Below are positions 1 through 5,258 of a DNA stretch of 9,789 nt, one piece after another (the stretch's first letter is position 1; the number at the start of each line of letters is the position of its first letter). The notes beneath the pieces were generated by a model. The model searched no databases. It was not told the DNA's origin and worked only from the letters and a program-made list of their open reading frames with translations. The position numbers and the translations under genes were made by a program. Source of the DNA: Gammaproteobacteria bacterium (GTDB lineage: Bacteria > Pseudomonadota > Gammaproteobacteria > UWMA-0217); NCBI GenBank assembly GCA_011330835.1, contig DRPO01000641.1, forward strand, positions 1 through 9,789. Direction: 5' to 3'.

Positions 1-404
1 GATTTACCGGTTCATCCCCACGGACGTGGGGAACACGATTGGCCCGCCCCAGCCGGTACGAAGGACGCCGGTTCATCCCCACGGACGTGGGGAACACGGA
101 TTACTCACACCCCTGGGGGGAAGCAGGAGCGGTTCATCCCCACGGACGTGGGGAACACTTGAGCAAAAGGGGGTTCATTTAATGAGCACCCGGTTCATCC
201 CCACGGACGTGGGGAACACCCCCGGATATCACCAGCATGCCGCCACGGAATTCGGTTCATCCCCACGGACGTGGGGAACACACATTGTATTTACTGTTCA
301 CGGCTCATCTATGCGGTTCATCCCCACGGACGTGGGGAACACGGATTTACCAGCCACGAACAGGCCGCAGAATACTGGTTCATCCCCACGGACGTGGGGA
401 ACAC
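1..404 (-). CRISPR. Type I-E CRISPR array, leader-proximal part
   Basis: Seven 29-bp repeats lie at 8-36, 69-97, 130-158, 191-219, 253-281, 314-342 and 376-404. They enclose six spacers of 32, 32, 32, 33, 32 and 33 bp, and bases 1-7 are the end of another spacer, so the array continues beyond the window. Read on the minus strand, the repeat begins GTGTTCCCCACG and ends GGGGATGAACCG, the type I-E class. It contains a 7-bp hairpin (CCCCACG pairing with CGTGGGG), the Cas6e substrate. The orientation is set by the I-E repeat sense and by the leader lying between cas2 and the 376-404 repeat. Six repeats are identical; the leader-proximal one differs at its last base. Spacer targets cannot be identified by eye. 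Confidence 0.99.
376..404 (-). repeat. Leader-proximal CRISPR repeat with variant last base
   Basis: This is the repeat next to the leader. On the minus strand its last base is A (plus-strand T at 376), where the other six repeats in view have G. That base is position 29 of the repeat and the last base of the crRNA 5' handle, which becomes ATGAACCA instead of ATGAACCG. In E. coli type I-E this base is copied from the PAM of the incoming spacer, so the change probably reflects how the newest spacer (343-375, 33 nt) was acquired and need not be a random mutation. Confidence 0.9.
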
Positions 405-412
405 ACCAATCA

Positions 413-425
413 TAACCGATTGATG
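413..425 (-). promoter_or_regulatory. Probable IHF binding site in leader
   Basis: The minus strand reads CATCAATCGGTTA, which matches the IHF consensus WATCARNNNNTTR at 8 of 9 informative positions; only the first W is C. It occupies positions -9 to -21 relative to the leader-repeat junction. In E. coli, IHF bends DNA in this part of the leader to direct Cas1-Cas2 to the first repeat. The agreement of both sequence and spacing makes this the likely integration-targeting site here. Confidence 0.7.
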
Positions 426-434
426 TTAAAGAGA
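424..434 (-). promoter_or_regulatory. Second boxA-like element near first repeat
   Basis: The minus strand reads TCTCTTTAACA, which matches the CTCTTTAACA core of ribosomal boxA. It ends 19 bases before the first repeat and abuts the IHF-like site. It shares CTCTTTAACA exactly with the element at 515-526, making a direct repeat within the leader. A promoter located between the two copies would give an array transcript carrying only this one. It may instead be a leader motif with no role in antitermination. Confidence 0.45.
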
Positions 435-447
435 AAATGCCGACTGA

Positions 448-465
448 AAAAATCTACCGATTTTT
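448..465. repeat. AT-rich inverted repeat in leader
   Basis: AAAAATC (448-454) and GATTTTT (459-465) are perfect 7-bp arms around a 4-base loop. In RNA from the minus strand the U run falls inside the stem and is followed by only one or two more U, so this is a poor intrinsic terminator. It could be a weak pause site, a protein site or simply leader composition. Confidence 0.4.
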
Positions 466-514
466 CCGGATTTCGGAGCGCTCAATAAGCGGCTGATTTT
501 CAAGGATTCCTGAT

Positions 515-526
515 TGTTAAAGAGCG
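515..526 (-). promoter_or_regulatory. boxA-like antitermination element just after cas2
   Basis: The minus strand reads CGCTCTTTAACA, which differs from the ribosomal RNA boxA TGCTCTTTAACA only in its first base. boxA in RNA is bound by NusB/NusE and protects long untranslated transcripts from Rho. Functional boxA elements upstream of CRISPR arrays have been reported in other bacteria. This one starts three bases after the cas2 stop codon, so it would be present in RNA reading from cas2 into the array. Confidence 0.6.
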
Positions 527-529
527 TTT

Positions 530-832
530 TCATGGCGAGTTTTCCTCTTCTACGGGGAAGAACTCGACCAGGCGCAGGCCGTCGTGGTCGATGGGCACGC
601 GCCGGTTCTTGCCAAGTGTCTGAAAATCAAAGCCGGATTCGGTGTTGGTCTGCCAGGCCATGACGATGTTGCCGTCTTCCATCAGGGTTTCACAGTGCTG
701 CCAGATCATTTCGCGCACGCGCTTGGAAACGTTGCCGACATAGACGCCGGCGCGGACTTCAAGCAGCCAGACGGCAAGTCGTCCGCGCAGTCGGGGCGGG
801 ACGGCTTCGGTGACGACGACGAGCATGGCCAT
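530..832 (-). CDS. cas2: Cas2, type I-E adaptation protein
   Basis: This 100-residue protein is the Cas2e subunit of the Cas1-Cas2 integrase, which captures protospacers and inserts them at the leader end of the array. The N-terminus (VVVTEAVPPRLRGRLAVWLL, residues 5-24) followed by EVRAGVYVG is nearly identical to E. coli Cas2 as I recall it, and residues 56-93 (IVMAWQTNTESGFDFQ, then NRRVPIDHDGLRLVEFFPV) continue the match. E. coli Cas2 is a few residues shorter; here a short acidic tail (EEENSP) is added. The ATG at 832 is two bases after the cas1 stop, with AGGAGG six bases upstream inside the cas1 end. A start six bases further in is possible but less well spaced. Its stop leads directly into the leader. 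Confidence 0.98.
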   Translation of the reverse strand: MAMLVVVTEAVPPRLRGRLAVWLLEVRAGVYVGNVSKRVREMIWQHCETLMEDGNIVMAWQTNTESGFDFQTLGKNRRVPIDHDGLRLVEFFPVEEENSP

Positions 833-834
833 GG

Positions 835-1752
835 TCAGCCTCCTCGATGCCCCACGTCGCCGATGCCTTTTGGCTCGGGGATGGCGGGCGGCACGGATTC
901 CTTCGGCGGTTCGGGCGGCTGGATGCCGCCGGCGGCGAGCACTTCCTCGATGCCGGGGATGATTTTCTTGAGGATTTTGGTTTCCCGGAAGATGTCGCGG
1001 CAGGCGATGCGCACGGCCTTGTCGGGATTGACGGGGTTGGAGGCGGCGATCTTGAAGGCTTCGGGGACGACGGTATCGAATTTGTAGATGTCGGCGATGT
1101 CGTAGACGAACGAGAGCGGCTTGCCGGTGTGGATGAAGCCGACTGCCGGGGCGTAGCCGGCGACGAGTACCGCGGCCTCGGTGATGCCATAGAGGCAGGC
1201 GGTGGCGGCGCTGATGCAGCGGTTGGCGACATCGCCCTTTTCCCAGTCTTTGGGGTCGTAGCGGCGGCCTTTCCATTTTACGCCGTAGCGCTTGGCCAGC
1301 AGCTCGTAGGTCTTGCGCACCCGTGCCCCCTCGATGCCCCGCAGTTGTTCCACGCTGCGTTTGGCGGGCGCTGGTTCCCCAAAGCGCATTTCATACATTT
1401 TGCGCACCACTTTCAGTCGAAGATTGTCATCCAGTGCGAGTTTGGCCTGGTAGAGCAACCGGTCGGAGCGCGCGCCGCCGGGCTGACCGGAGGCGTAGAG
1501 GCGCACCCCGGCCTCACCCACCCAGACCAGCAGGGTGCCGACATGCGCGGCGAGCTTGACCGCCGCGTGCGATACCCGGGTGCCGGGTTCGAGCATGATG
1601 CAGGCGACCGAGCCGACGGGAATATGTTTGCGCACGCCGTTCTTGTCGATGACGACGAAGGCGCCGTCCTTGACATCGACGCGGCCATACCAGACGAAAA
1701 TCATGGAGACGCGTTCTTTCATGGGAATGGGTTTGAGGGGAAGAAAGGACAT
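835..1752 (-). CDS. cas1: Cas1, type I-E CRISPR integrase
   Basis: This 305-residue protein is the catalytic subunit of the spacer integrase and has the same length as E. coli Cas1. The metal-binding residues fall at the same numbers as in E. coli: E141 (RGIEGARVR), H208 (GFIHTG), and D218 and D221 (FVYDIADIYKFD). The conserved stretches HIPVGSVACIMLEPGTRVSH and RSDRLLYQAKLALD are also present. The C-terminal tail is proline-rich (QPPEPPKESVPPAIPEP), as in the family. The ATG at 1752 lies only three bases after the PIN toxin stop codon and has no strong ribosome site of its own, so translation is probably coupled to the toxin gene. It is followed by cas2 after two bases. Confidence 0.99.
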   Translation of the reverse strand: MSFLPLKPIPMKERVSMIFVWYGRVDVKDGAFVVIDKNGVRKHIPVGSVACIMLEPGTRVSHAAVKLAAHVGTLLVWVGEAGVRLYASGQPGGARSDRLLYQAKLALDDNLRLKVVRKMYEMRFGEPAPAKRSVEQLRGIEGARVRKTYELLAKRYGVKWKGRRYDPKDWEKGDVANRCISAATACLYGITEAAVLVAGYAPAVGFIHTGKPLSFVYDIADIYKFDTVVPEAFKIAASNPVNPDKAVRIACRDIFRETKILKKIIPGIEEVLAAGGIQPPEPPKESVPPAIPEPKGIGDVGHRGG

Positions 1753-1755
1753 GAC

Positions 1756-2202
1756 TCAGCCGGGAAGCAGCAGGTTGTCGAAAGGCTCATGGCTCTTCCA
1801 GCGGTACGATTCGAAATCGCGCTGATCGGTGGACAGTATGCGGCCGTGGCCCAGCGCCTCGGCCAGAATCACCAGCGAGGCATCGGCCAGATCCATGGGG
1901 AGGTTGCGGTAGCGGTGCATCAACTGCACCAGCCGAGGCCAGTGCTCATCCTGAATGTGGAACAGTTCACTCCCGCCTGCCTCAATGTTACGCAGAAACC
2001 GTAGCTGAGCCTCGAGGCTTACTCTTTGCCCGATCAGGTAACAGGATTCGGTAATGACCGGCCAGGTGGTCACGAACAGCAGCTTCTCGAACTTGCCCAG
2101 CGCCGCGCGGGCCAGCGGGTGATGACGATCTCTTGGGTTGGCCAGCGCAAACCAGAAGCCGCTGTCAACAATCAGGCTATTCGTCGCGAGGATATTTTTC
2201 AT
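1756..2202 (-). CDS. PIN-domain (VapC-like) ribonuclease toxin
   Basis: This 148-residue protein fits a single PIN domain, the metal-dependent RNase fold of VapC toxins. The expected acidic residues are visible: D13 (IVDSGFWFAL), E52 (VITESCYL), D104 and D107 (MDLADASLV) and D126 (STDQRDF). No signal peptide or membrane segment is present. The reading frame is open upstream to 2271, but the ATG at 2202 (MKNILATNSL) places the PIN strand near the N-terminus and overlaps the antitoxin gene by 26 bases, a usual TA arrangement. The gene lies between its antitoxin and cas1, three bases from the cas1 start, so it shares an mRNA with the adaptation genes. The RNA target is unknown; VapC toxins usually cut tRNA or rRNA. 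Confidence 0.88.
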   Translation of the reverse strand: MKNILATNSLIVDSGFWFALANPRDRHHPLARAALGKFEKLLFVTTWPVITESCYLIGQRVSLEAQLRFLRNIEAGGSELFHIQDEHWPRLVQLMHRYRNLPMDLADASLVILAEALGHGRILSTDQRDFESYRWKSHEPFDNLLLPG

Positions 2203-2458
2203 CCAGATATTCAGCGAAATACCGCTTGTAGTTGGTGGACAGGTCTTCCGGTCCTTCAAAACCACCGACAAAGCCGCTGTCTATCCAGACCTGTTTTTGC
2301 GCGCGCGCCCTCTCGCGGTCGCGGATTTCCTGTGCGCCAAGTCGCAGGGCATGCTTGAGCGCATCGGTTATGGAGACATCACCCAAGGCCTTGCGCAGCA
2401 GTTGAAGATCGGCCGCTGTCTGCTCGTCGAGACGGGCGTTGATACGTAGTTCAGTCAT
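2177..2458 (-). CDS. Ribbon-helix-helix antitoxin paired with PIN toxin
   Basis: This 93-residue protein probably neutralises the PIN toxin and represses its own operon. Residues 2-9 (TELRINAR) fit an RHH strand, and residues 12-25 and 29-43 (SITDALKHALRLGAQ) fit the two helices that form a dimeric DNA-binding fold. The middle is charged, and the C-terminus (YKRYFAEYLDEKYP) could wrap the toxin. I chose the ATG at 2458 because GAGGA lies eight bases upstream. The alternative in-frame ATG at 2473 has no ribosome site and would place that GAGGA inside the coding region. The gene begins 45 bases after cas6e, and an inverted repeat occupies that gap. The RHH assignment rests on pattern alone; the pairing with a PIN gene makes the antitoxin role likely. 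Confidence 0.8.
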   Translation of the reverse strand: MTELRINARLDEQTAADLQLLRKALGDVSITDALKHALRLGAQEIRDRERARAQKQVWIDSGFVGGFEGPEDLSTNYKRYFAEYLDEKYPRDE

Positions 2459-2473
2459 GTTACTGATCCTCAT

Positions 2474-2491
2474 GTATGACGATTGTCATAC
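2474..2491. promoter_or_regulatory. Inverted-repeat operator upstream of RHH-PIN
   Basis: GTATGAC and GTCATAC are perfect 7-bp arms separated by GATT on the plus strand. The repeat ends just before the antitoxin ribosome site (2467-2471) and lies between the cas6e stop and the antitoxin start. RHH antitoxins typically bind such repeats to repress their own promoter, so this is the likely operator. A -10-like TACACT overlaps its upstream side (2492-2497, minus strand), but I see no clear -35 hexamer. Confidence 0.65.
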
Positions 2492-2503
2492 AGTGTACTC
2501 CGT

Positions 2504-3187
2504 TCAGATCCGGCGAACCAGCATCAGGCCGCAGCCGAAGGCTTTCGAACGACCCAGGCCTTGCTGCAACATCGTCAGAAAGGCTTTTTGCTCGATGACG
2601 ACCAAGCTGCCTTGAATATCCAGACTGGTGAATTGACGTTCATTGGCATCGCCGGGTTTTCTCACCTTGTGAAACTGGTGATTGGAAACCAGGCAGCCGC
2701 CCGGTTGAAAGCCGTGCTTCTCTCCCTGTCTGTCCAGCCATTTTGTCACAGCTTCGTGATGAATGACGGCAGGCGGCGGCCAGCTCTCTCCGCTCGGGTC
2801 GTTCTTGCGGTATTCATCGATGGCCGCCTCGATGATGTCGCGGCGGATGCGCCGCTTGCTGTGGTCATCGGCCTTGCGGGTGACCACGGCATTGACACGA
2901 AGCTGGAATTGCAAGCGGTCGCCCCCTCGCAATTGTGGCGCGAAAGGCTTGGTTTCGACGATCAGGCTTTCGTTTCCTGCCAGAGGGCGGCGCGCCGACA
3001 GCAGATAATAGAACGGTGGCTCACCGGGCTTGTCCTCGCGCCGGTAGAGAAAATCACGCTCTTGATCGGGTGTATTATCGAACAGGCTCCAGATCATCTG
3101 GTGCTCACGGAACAAATCGGCGATAACGCCTCGCCGGCACTGCTTGCGGATACCCTGCCGGGTAAAACGAACTCGGCTCAGATACAT
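2504..3187 (-). CDS. cas6e: Cas6e (CasE/Cse3), crRNA-processing endoribonuclease
   Basis: This 227-residue protein cuts the precursor crRNA at the base of the repeat hairpin and stays bound to the crRNA 3' end in Cascade. It begins MYLSRVRF, like E. coli CasE (MYLSKV). The catalytic histidine corresponds to H29 in LFREHQMIWSLF, aligned with E. coli H20. The C-terminus carries the glycine-rich loop QGLGRSKAFGCGLMLV. The ATG at 3187 overlaps the cas5e stop by one base (TGATG), and GGGAGG lies six bases upstream. A GTG one codon earlier is not needed. The length is slightly greater than E. coli CasE. It is the last Cascade gene; the RHH-PIN module follows. Confidence 0.97.
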   Translation of the reverse strand: MYLSRVRFTRQGIRKQCRRGVIADLFREHQMIWSLFDNTPDQERDFLYRREDKPGEPPFYYLLSARRPLAGNESLIVETKPFAPQLRGGDRLQFQLRVNAVVTRKADDHSKRRIRRDIIEAAIDEYRKNDPSGESWPPPAVIHHEAVTKWLDRQGEKHGFQPGGCLVSNHQFHKVRKPGDANERQFTSLDIQGSLVVIEQKAFLTMLQQGLGRSKAFGCGLMLVRRI

Positions 3188-3891
3188 CACTCACCTCCCA
3201 GGCTGACGAATTCATCACGTGGTGTAAATTGCCAGCGCTGCCGGCTCAGGGGCTGGTCGTAACGCGGTGTCTGAAAGTCGTGATCCATTCCGGATGTCAT
3301 GCCCGCTTCCCAGTAGTAACGGGAAAATTTTTCGCGGAGTTGGGATACCCAGGGGGCGATGCAATAGCTGTCCAGCGCCGTTCTGAGATCGTGCGCGGGA
3401 ATGACCTCCGGGTTGAGCGGCAATGCGGGCGGACAGGCCTTGCGTCCGAGGTAGAGCGGAAACACCGGCTCCAGCAAGGCGTCGCTCAGGCGGTCGGGGC
3501 TGTAGCGCTCATCTGTGCTGGTGACGGCGACGATGCTCAGGGCATCCTGCCGATAGCTGCGGAAAGAGAGCATGGTGCCCACCTTGGGCTCGCGCAGCTC
3601 GTCGCGCCGCGTCTGCAAGTGCTGTTGTTTTTTTGCCGATGGCGGTACCTGAATGGTGTGAAAATCCCGCAGGGCCAGACCGGGCGCGGGCAGCTTGATG
3701 CCGAAGCGACAGGCGTGGCTCAAGGTCTGGTGTTCCGCTTCCTGGTCGCGACGGATGCCAAGAGCCGCGGCCAGCAGGCCCAGCAAGGCCGAGCGGCTGG
3801 GGTGATCGTCACTGGGGCGCTCCTGTCCCACAGCCTGTCCGCCCCAGGCGGCCAGCGGCGCATAGAGTTGAAAAACCAAGTAGTCGTCCAT
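3187..3891 (-). CDS. cas5e: Cas5e (CasD), Cascade subunit
   Basis: This 234-residue RAMP protein holds the crRNA 5' handle and joins Cse1 to the Cas7 backbone. The N-terminus (LVFQLYAPLAAWGGQAVGQE) and the following DDHPSRSALLGLLAAALGI are typical of Cas5e, as are FRSYRQDALSIVAV near the middle and RYDQPLSRQRWQFTPRDEF near the C-terminus. The length is close to that of E. coli CasD. The ATG at 3891 lies three bases after the cas7e stop and has only a weak GGCGGG upstream, so translation is probably coupled. Its stop shares one base with the cas6e start. The crRNA handle it would bind for the newest spacer ends in A, not G. Confidence 0.96.
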   Translation of the reverse strand: MDDYLVFQLYAPLAAWGGQAVGQERPSDDHPSRSALLGLLAAALGIRRDQEAEHQTLSHACRFGIKLPAPGLALRDFHTIQVPPSAKKQQHLQTRRDELREPKVGTMLSFRSYRQDALSIVAVTSTDERYSPDRLSDALLEPVFPLYLGRKACPPALPLNPEVIPAHDLRTALDSYCIAPWVSQLREKFSRYYWEAGMTSGMDHDFQTPRYDQPLSRQRWQFTPRDEFVSLGGE

Positions 3892-3894
3892 GAG

Positions 3895-4935
3895 TCAGCC
3901 CGCCACGAAGTCGACGATGTCTTTCAGGGTATCGCCCTCGCCGGCATGGGCGTTCATGGCGCGCCGTTCGTCGGCGCAGTCGCCATACATACGGTCGAAG
4001 TTGTCGCGCTGTTTTTCCAATGCCGCAATGGCGTCGCTCATCAGGTCATTGCCGCGCACGGGCTTCAGAAAGGCCACCGACAGACTGCGGGGTTGCTGGC
4101 TGCCTTTCTCCGCCAGCAGGTAGGAGGTATAAGCGCGGGAAGCGAAACTGTTCTGCTTGCCGGTGGGCGCAACCTTGGCCGCCGCCTCGGTGAGCGCGGC
4201 AATGGCCTTGTTCGCCAAGTCTTCATCCCCTTGCAGGTTCTCCACCAGCCGGTCGCGGTCGATGCAGATGTATTGATAGAACACGCCGGAGCCGAAACCG
4301 GCATCGCCCATGTGGCCCGCGCCGGCGTCTTCCTCGTGGGTGTTCAGATCATCCACGGCGGTGAAAAAGTCGTCCTCAATCTTCACCTGATTGACGGTGA
4401 CGGCGTGCGCCACCTGCGCGGCGGCCTCGACATTGAATGCCGGGCTGGAGGCCAGCATGCGGCCAAACAGCGCGATATCCACGGCTTTGGGTTTTTCGCG
4501 AAGCAGCGCCAGTTCTTCCTTTTCGGGTTCCCGGTTCTCCGTTGCCAGGGTATCGGCCAAGGCCATGACCGCCTGCCATTCCTCGGGAGAGACATGGGCA
4601 AGCTGCTCGATCTCGAGCGGATTTTCTTTTTTGACCTTGCCAAAAACGGCAGCGATGGCGGAGGCCCATTTTTCGGCATCCTTCTCCTTGACGCCCGCGT
4701 TGGTCAGCTTTTCGTACACTTCCTCTCCCAGTCGCTTGGTGCGCGTACCCTTGAAATCACCCAAGGCACTTTCAAAATGTTCAGAGGTGCGCCAGGCCCG
4801 CTTGAGGCTTTGCGAGGAAACCCGCAACCGCTCCGTGCCGCCAACGATGGCGGTTTTCGGTCGTCCGAGGTCATCCCGGTTGAGATTGGAAGGCGGATAC
4901 GCGGTAAGCAGATGCAGTTGGATGAAGGTGGTCAT
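3895..4935 (-). CDS. cas7e: Cas7e (CasC/Cse4), Cascade backbone subunit
   Basis: This 346-residue protein forms the six-copy filament that coats the crRNA spacer in Cascade. Diagnostic stretches are FIQLHLLTAYPPSNLNRDDL (residues 4-23), RVSSQSLKRAWR (38-49), DIALFGRML (153-161) and FNVEAAAQVAHAVTVNQVK (167-185). It is slightly shorter than E. coli CasC. The ATG at 4935 has a strong AAGGAG seven bases upstream. Unlike most I-E operons, the gene is not directly behind cse2: the AbrB-Doc pair lies between them on the other strand, so cas7e needs either its own promoter in 4936-5033 or read-through across the TA genes. I found no convincing minus-strand promoter there. It heads the cas7e-cas5e-cas6e group. 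Confidence 0.97.
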   Translation of the reverse strand: MTTFIQLHLLTAYPPSNLNRDDLGRPKTAIVGGTERLRVSSQSLKRAWRTSEHFESALGDFKGTRTKRLGEEVYEKLTNAGVKEKDAEKWASAIAAVFGKVKKENPLEIEQLAHVSPEEWQAVMALADTLATENREPEKEELALLREKPKAVDIALFGRMLASSPAFNVEAAAQVAHAVTVNQVKIEDDFFTAVDDLNTHEEDAGAGHMGDAGFGSGVFYQYICIDRDRLVENLQGDEDLANKAIAALTEAAAKVAPTGKQNSFASRAYTSYLLAEKGSQQPRSLSVAFLKPVRGNDLMSDAIAALEKQRDNFDRMYGDCADERRAMNAHAGEGDTLKDIVDFVAG

Positions 4936-4968
4936 GAGATCACTCCTTGTGGTTTGGAAAACAGAGAC

Positions 4969-4997
4969 TTGACGGGCCGCAACAGACAGCCTAAATT
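4969..4997 (+). promoter_or_regulatory. Probable sigma-70 promoter of abrB-doc
   Basis: TTGACG (4969-4974) matches the -35 consensus at 5 of 6 bases, and TAAATT (4992-4997) matches the -10 consensus at 4 of 6, with an exact 17-base spacer. Transcription would start near 5004, inside the inverted repeat at 5002-5021 and about 30 bases before the antitoxin ATG. It lies in the roughly 100-base gap between the divergent cas7e and abrB starts. Confidence 0.55.
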
Positions 4998-5001
4998 GAA
5001 C

Positions 5002-5021
5002 GTTAGTACATTCGTAATAAC
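5002..5021. promoter_or_regulatory. Inverted-repeat operator of abrB-doc
   Basis: GTTAGTAC (5002-5009) and GTAATAAC (5014-5021) are 8-bp arms with one mismatch around ATTC. The repeat covers the predicted transcription start of abrB-doc, where binding by the AbrB-fold antitoxin would block its own promoter. As it lies in the gap shared with the divergent cas7e gene, binding might also affect cas7e transcription. Confidence 0.5.
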
Positions 5022-5033
5022 AGGTTGAATGCC

Positions 5034-5258
5034 ATGTTGAAGGTCAAGGTGACGCAAATTGGCAATTCCGCGGGCGTGGTGCTGCCCAAGGAAGCTTTGA
5101 AAAAGCTTGATGTCTCGCGGGGCGACGAGCTTTATCTGGTGGAGACGCCGGAAGGGCTGATGCTGACGCCCTACGATCAGGCTTTCGAGGCGCAGATGGA
5201 GGCCGCCGAGAAAGTGATGAAGCGCTACCGAAACGCCCTGCACCGACTGGCCAAATGA
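5034..5258 (+). CDS. AbrB/MazE-like antitoxin paired with Doc
   Basis: This 74-residue protein is a predicted antitoxin and autorepressor. Residues 2-47 (VKVTQIGNSAGVVLPKEALKKL, then DVSRGDELYLVETPEGLMLTPYD) are a clear AbrB/SpoVT swapped-hairpin DNA-binding domain, with the typical QIGNSAGVVLPKE. The C-terminus (residues 50-74, AFEAQMEAAEKVMKRYRNAL) is charged and helical and would bind the toxin. The ATG at 5034 has AGG nine bases upstream; a TTG three codons earlier is also open but less likely. The stop overlaps the doc start as ATGA. The pair lies on the strand opposite to cas, divergent from cas7e. AbrB-fold proteins are known partners of Doc as well as of MazF; the adjacent gene decides the pairing. 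Confidence 0.9.
   Translation: MLKVKVTQIGNSAGVVLPKEALKKLDVSRGDELYLVETPEGLMLTPYDQAFEAQMEAAEKVMKRYRNALHRLAK

Larger units (their letters stand above)
405..529 (-). promoter_or_regulatory. CRISPR leader between cas2 and the array
   Basis: This 125-bp non-coding stretch separates the cas2 stop codon from the first repeat. It is richer in A+T than its surroundings, as I-E leaders are. It holds an IHF-like site (413-425), two boxA-like elements (424-434 and 515-526), a small AT-rich inverted repeat (448-465) and the 8-bp palindrome GAGCGCTC (476-483). I found no convincing sigma-70 promoter by eye. A TAGATT -10-like hexamer lies near 452-457 on the minus strand but has no good -35 partner, so the array may be transcribed from a weak leader promoter, by read-through from cas2, or both. 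Confidence 0.85.

Noticed and set aside
344..351. GATTTACC shared by the newest spacer and the window's first bases
   Set aside because: Eight shared bases, part of which at the window start belong to the repeat, are compatible with chance and do not indicate a duplicated spacer.
448..465. Rho-independent terminator after cas2
   Set aside because: The stem is only 7 bp and AT-rich, with the U run inside the stem and no U tail after it.
26..488. Open frames across the CRISPR repeats
   Set aside because: They translate the repeat itself, giving recurring peptides such as VHPHGRGEH and GSSPRTWGT, and are not genes.
2203..2271. Upstream start for the PIN toxin (171 residues)
   Set aside because: It would add 23 residues before the PIN fold and deepen the overlap with the antitoxin. 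The ATG at 2202 fits the family better.
3229..5028. Plus-strand open frame of 599 codons antisense to cas5e and cas7e
   Set aside because: It is exactly opposite two unmistakable cas genes, has no recognisable domain and no ribosome site, and is a product of GC-rich codon bias. Similar antisense frames at 847-2004, 6193-6720 and 7234-7788 were rejected for the same reason.
4936..5033. CreTA-like module (degenerate repeat plus small toxin RNA) in the gaps between cas genes
   Set aside because: I looked for partial copies of the CRISPR repeat in 4936-5033 and 2459-2503 and saw none. The TA modules here are protein pairs.
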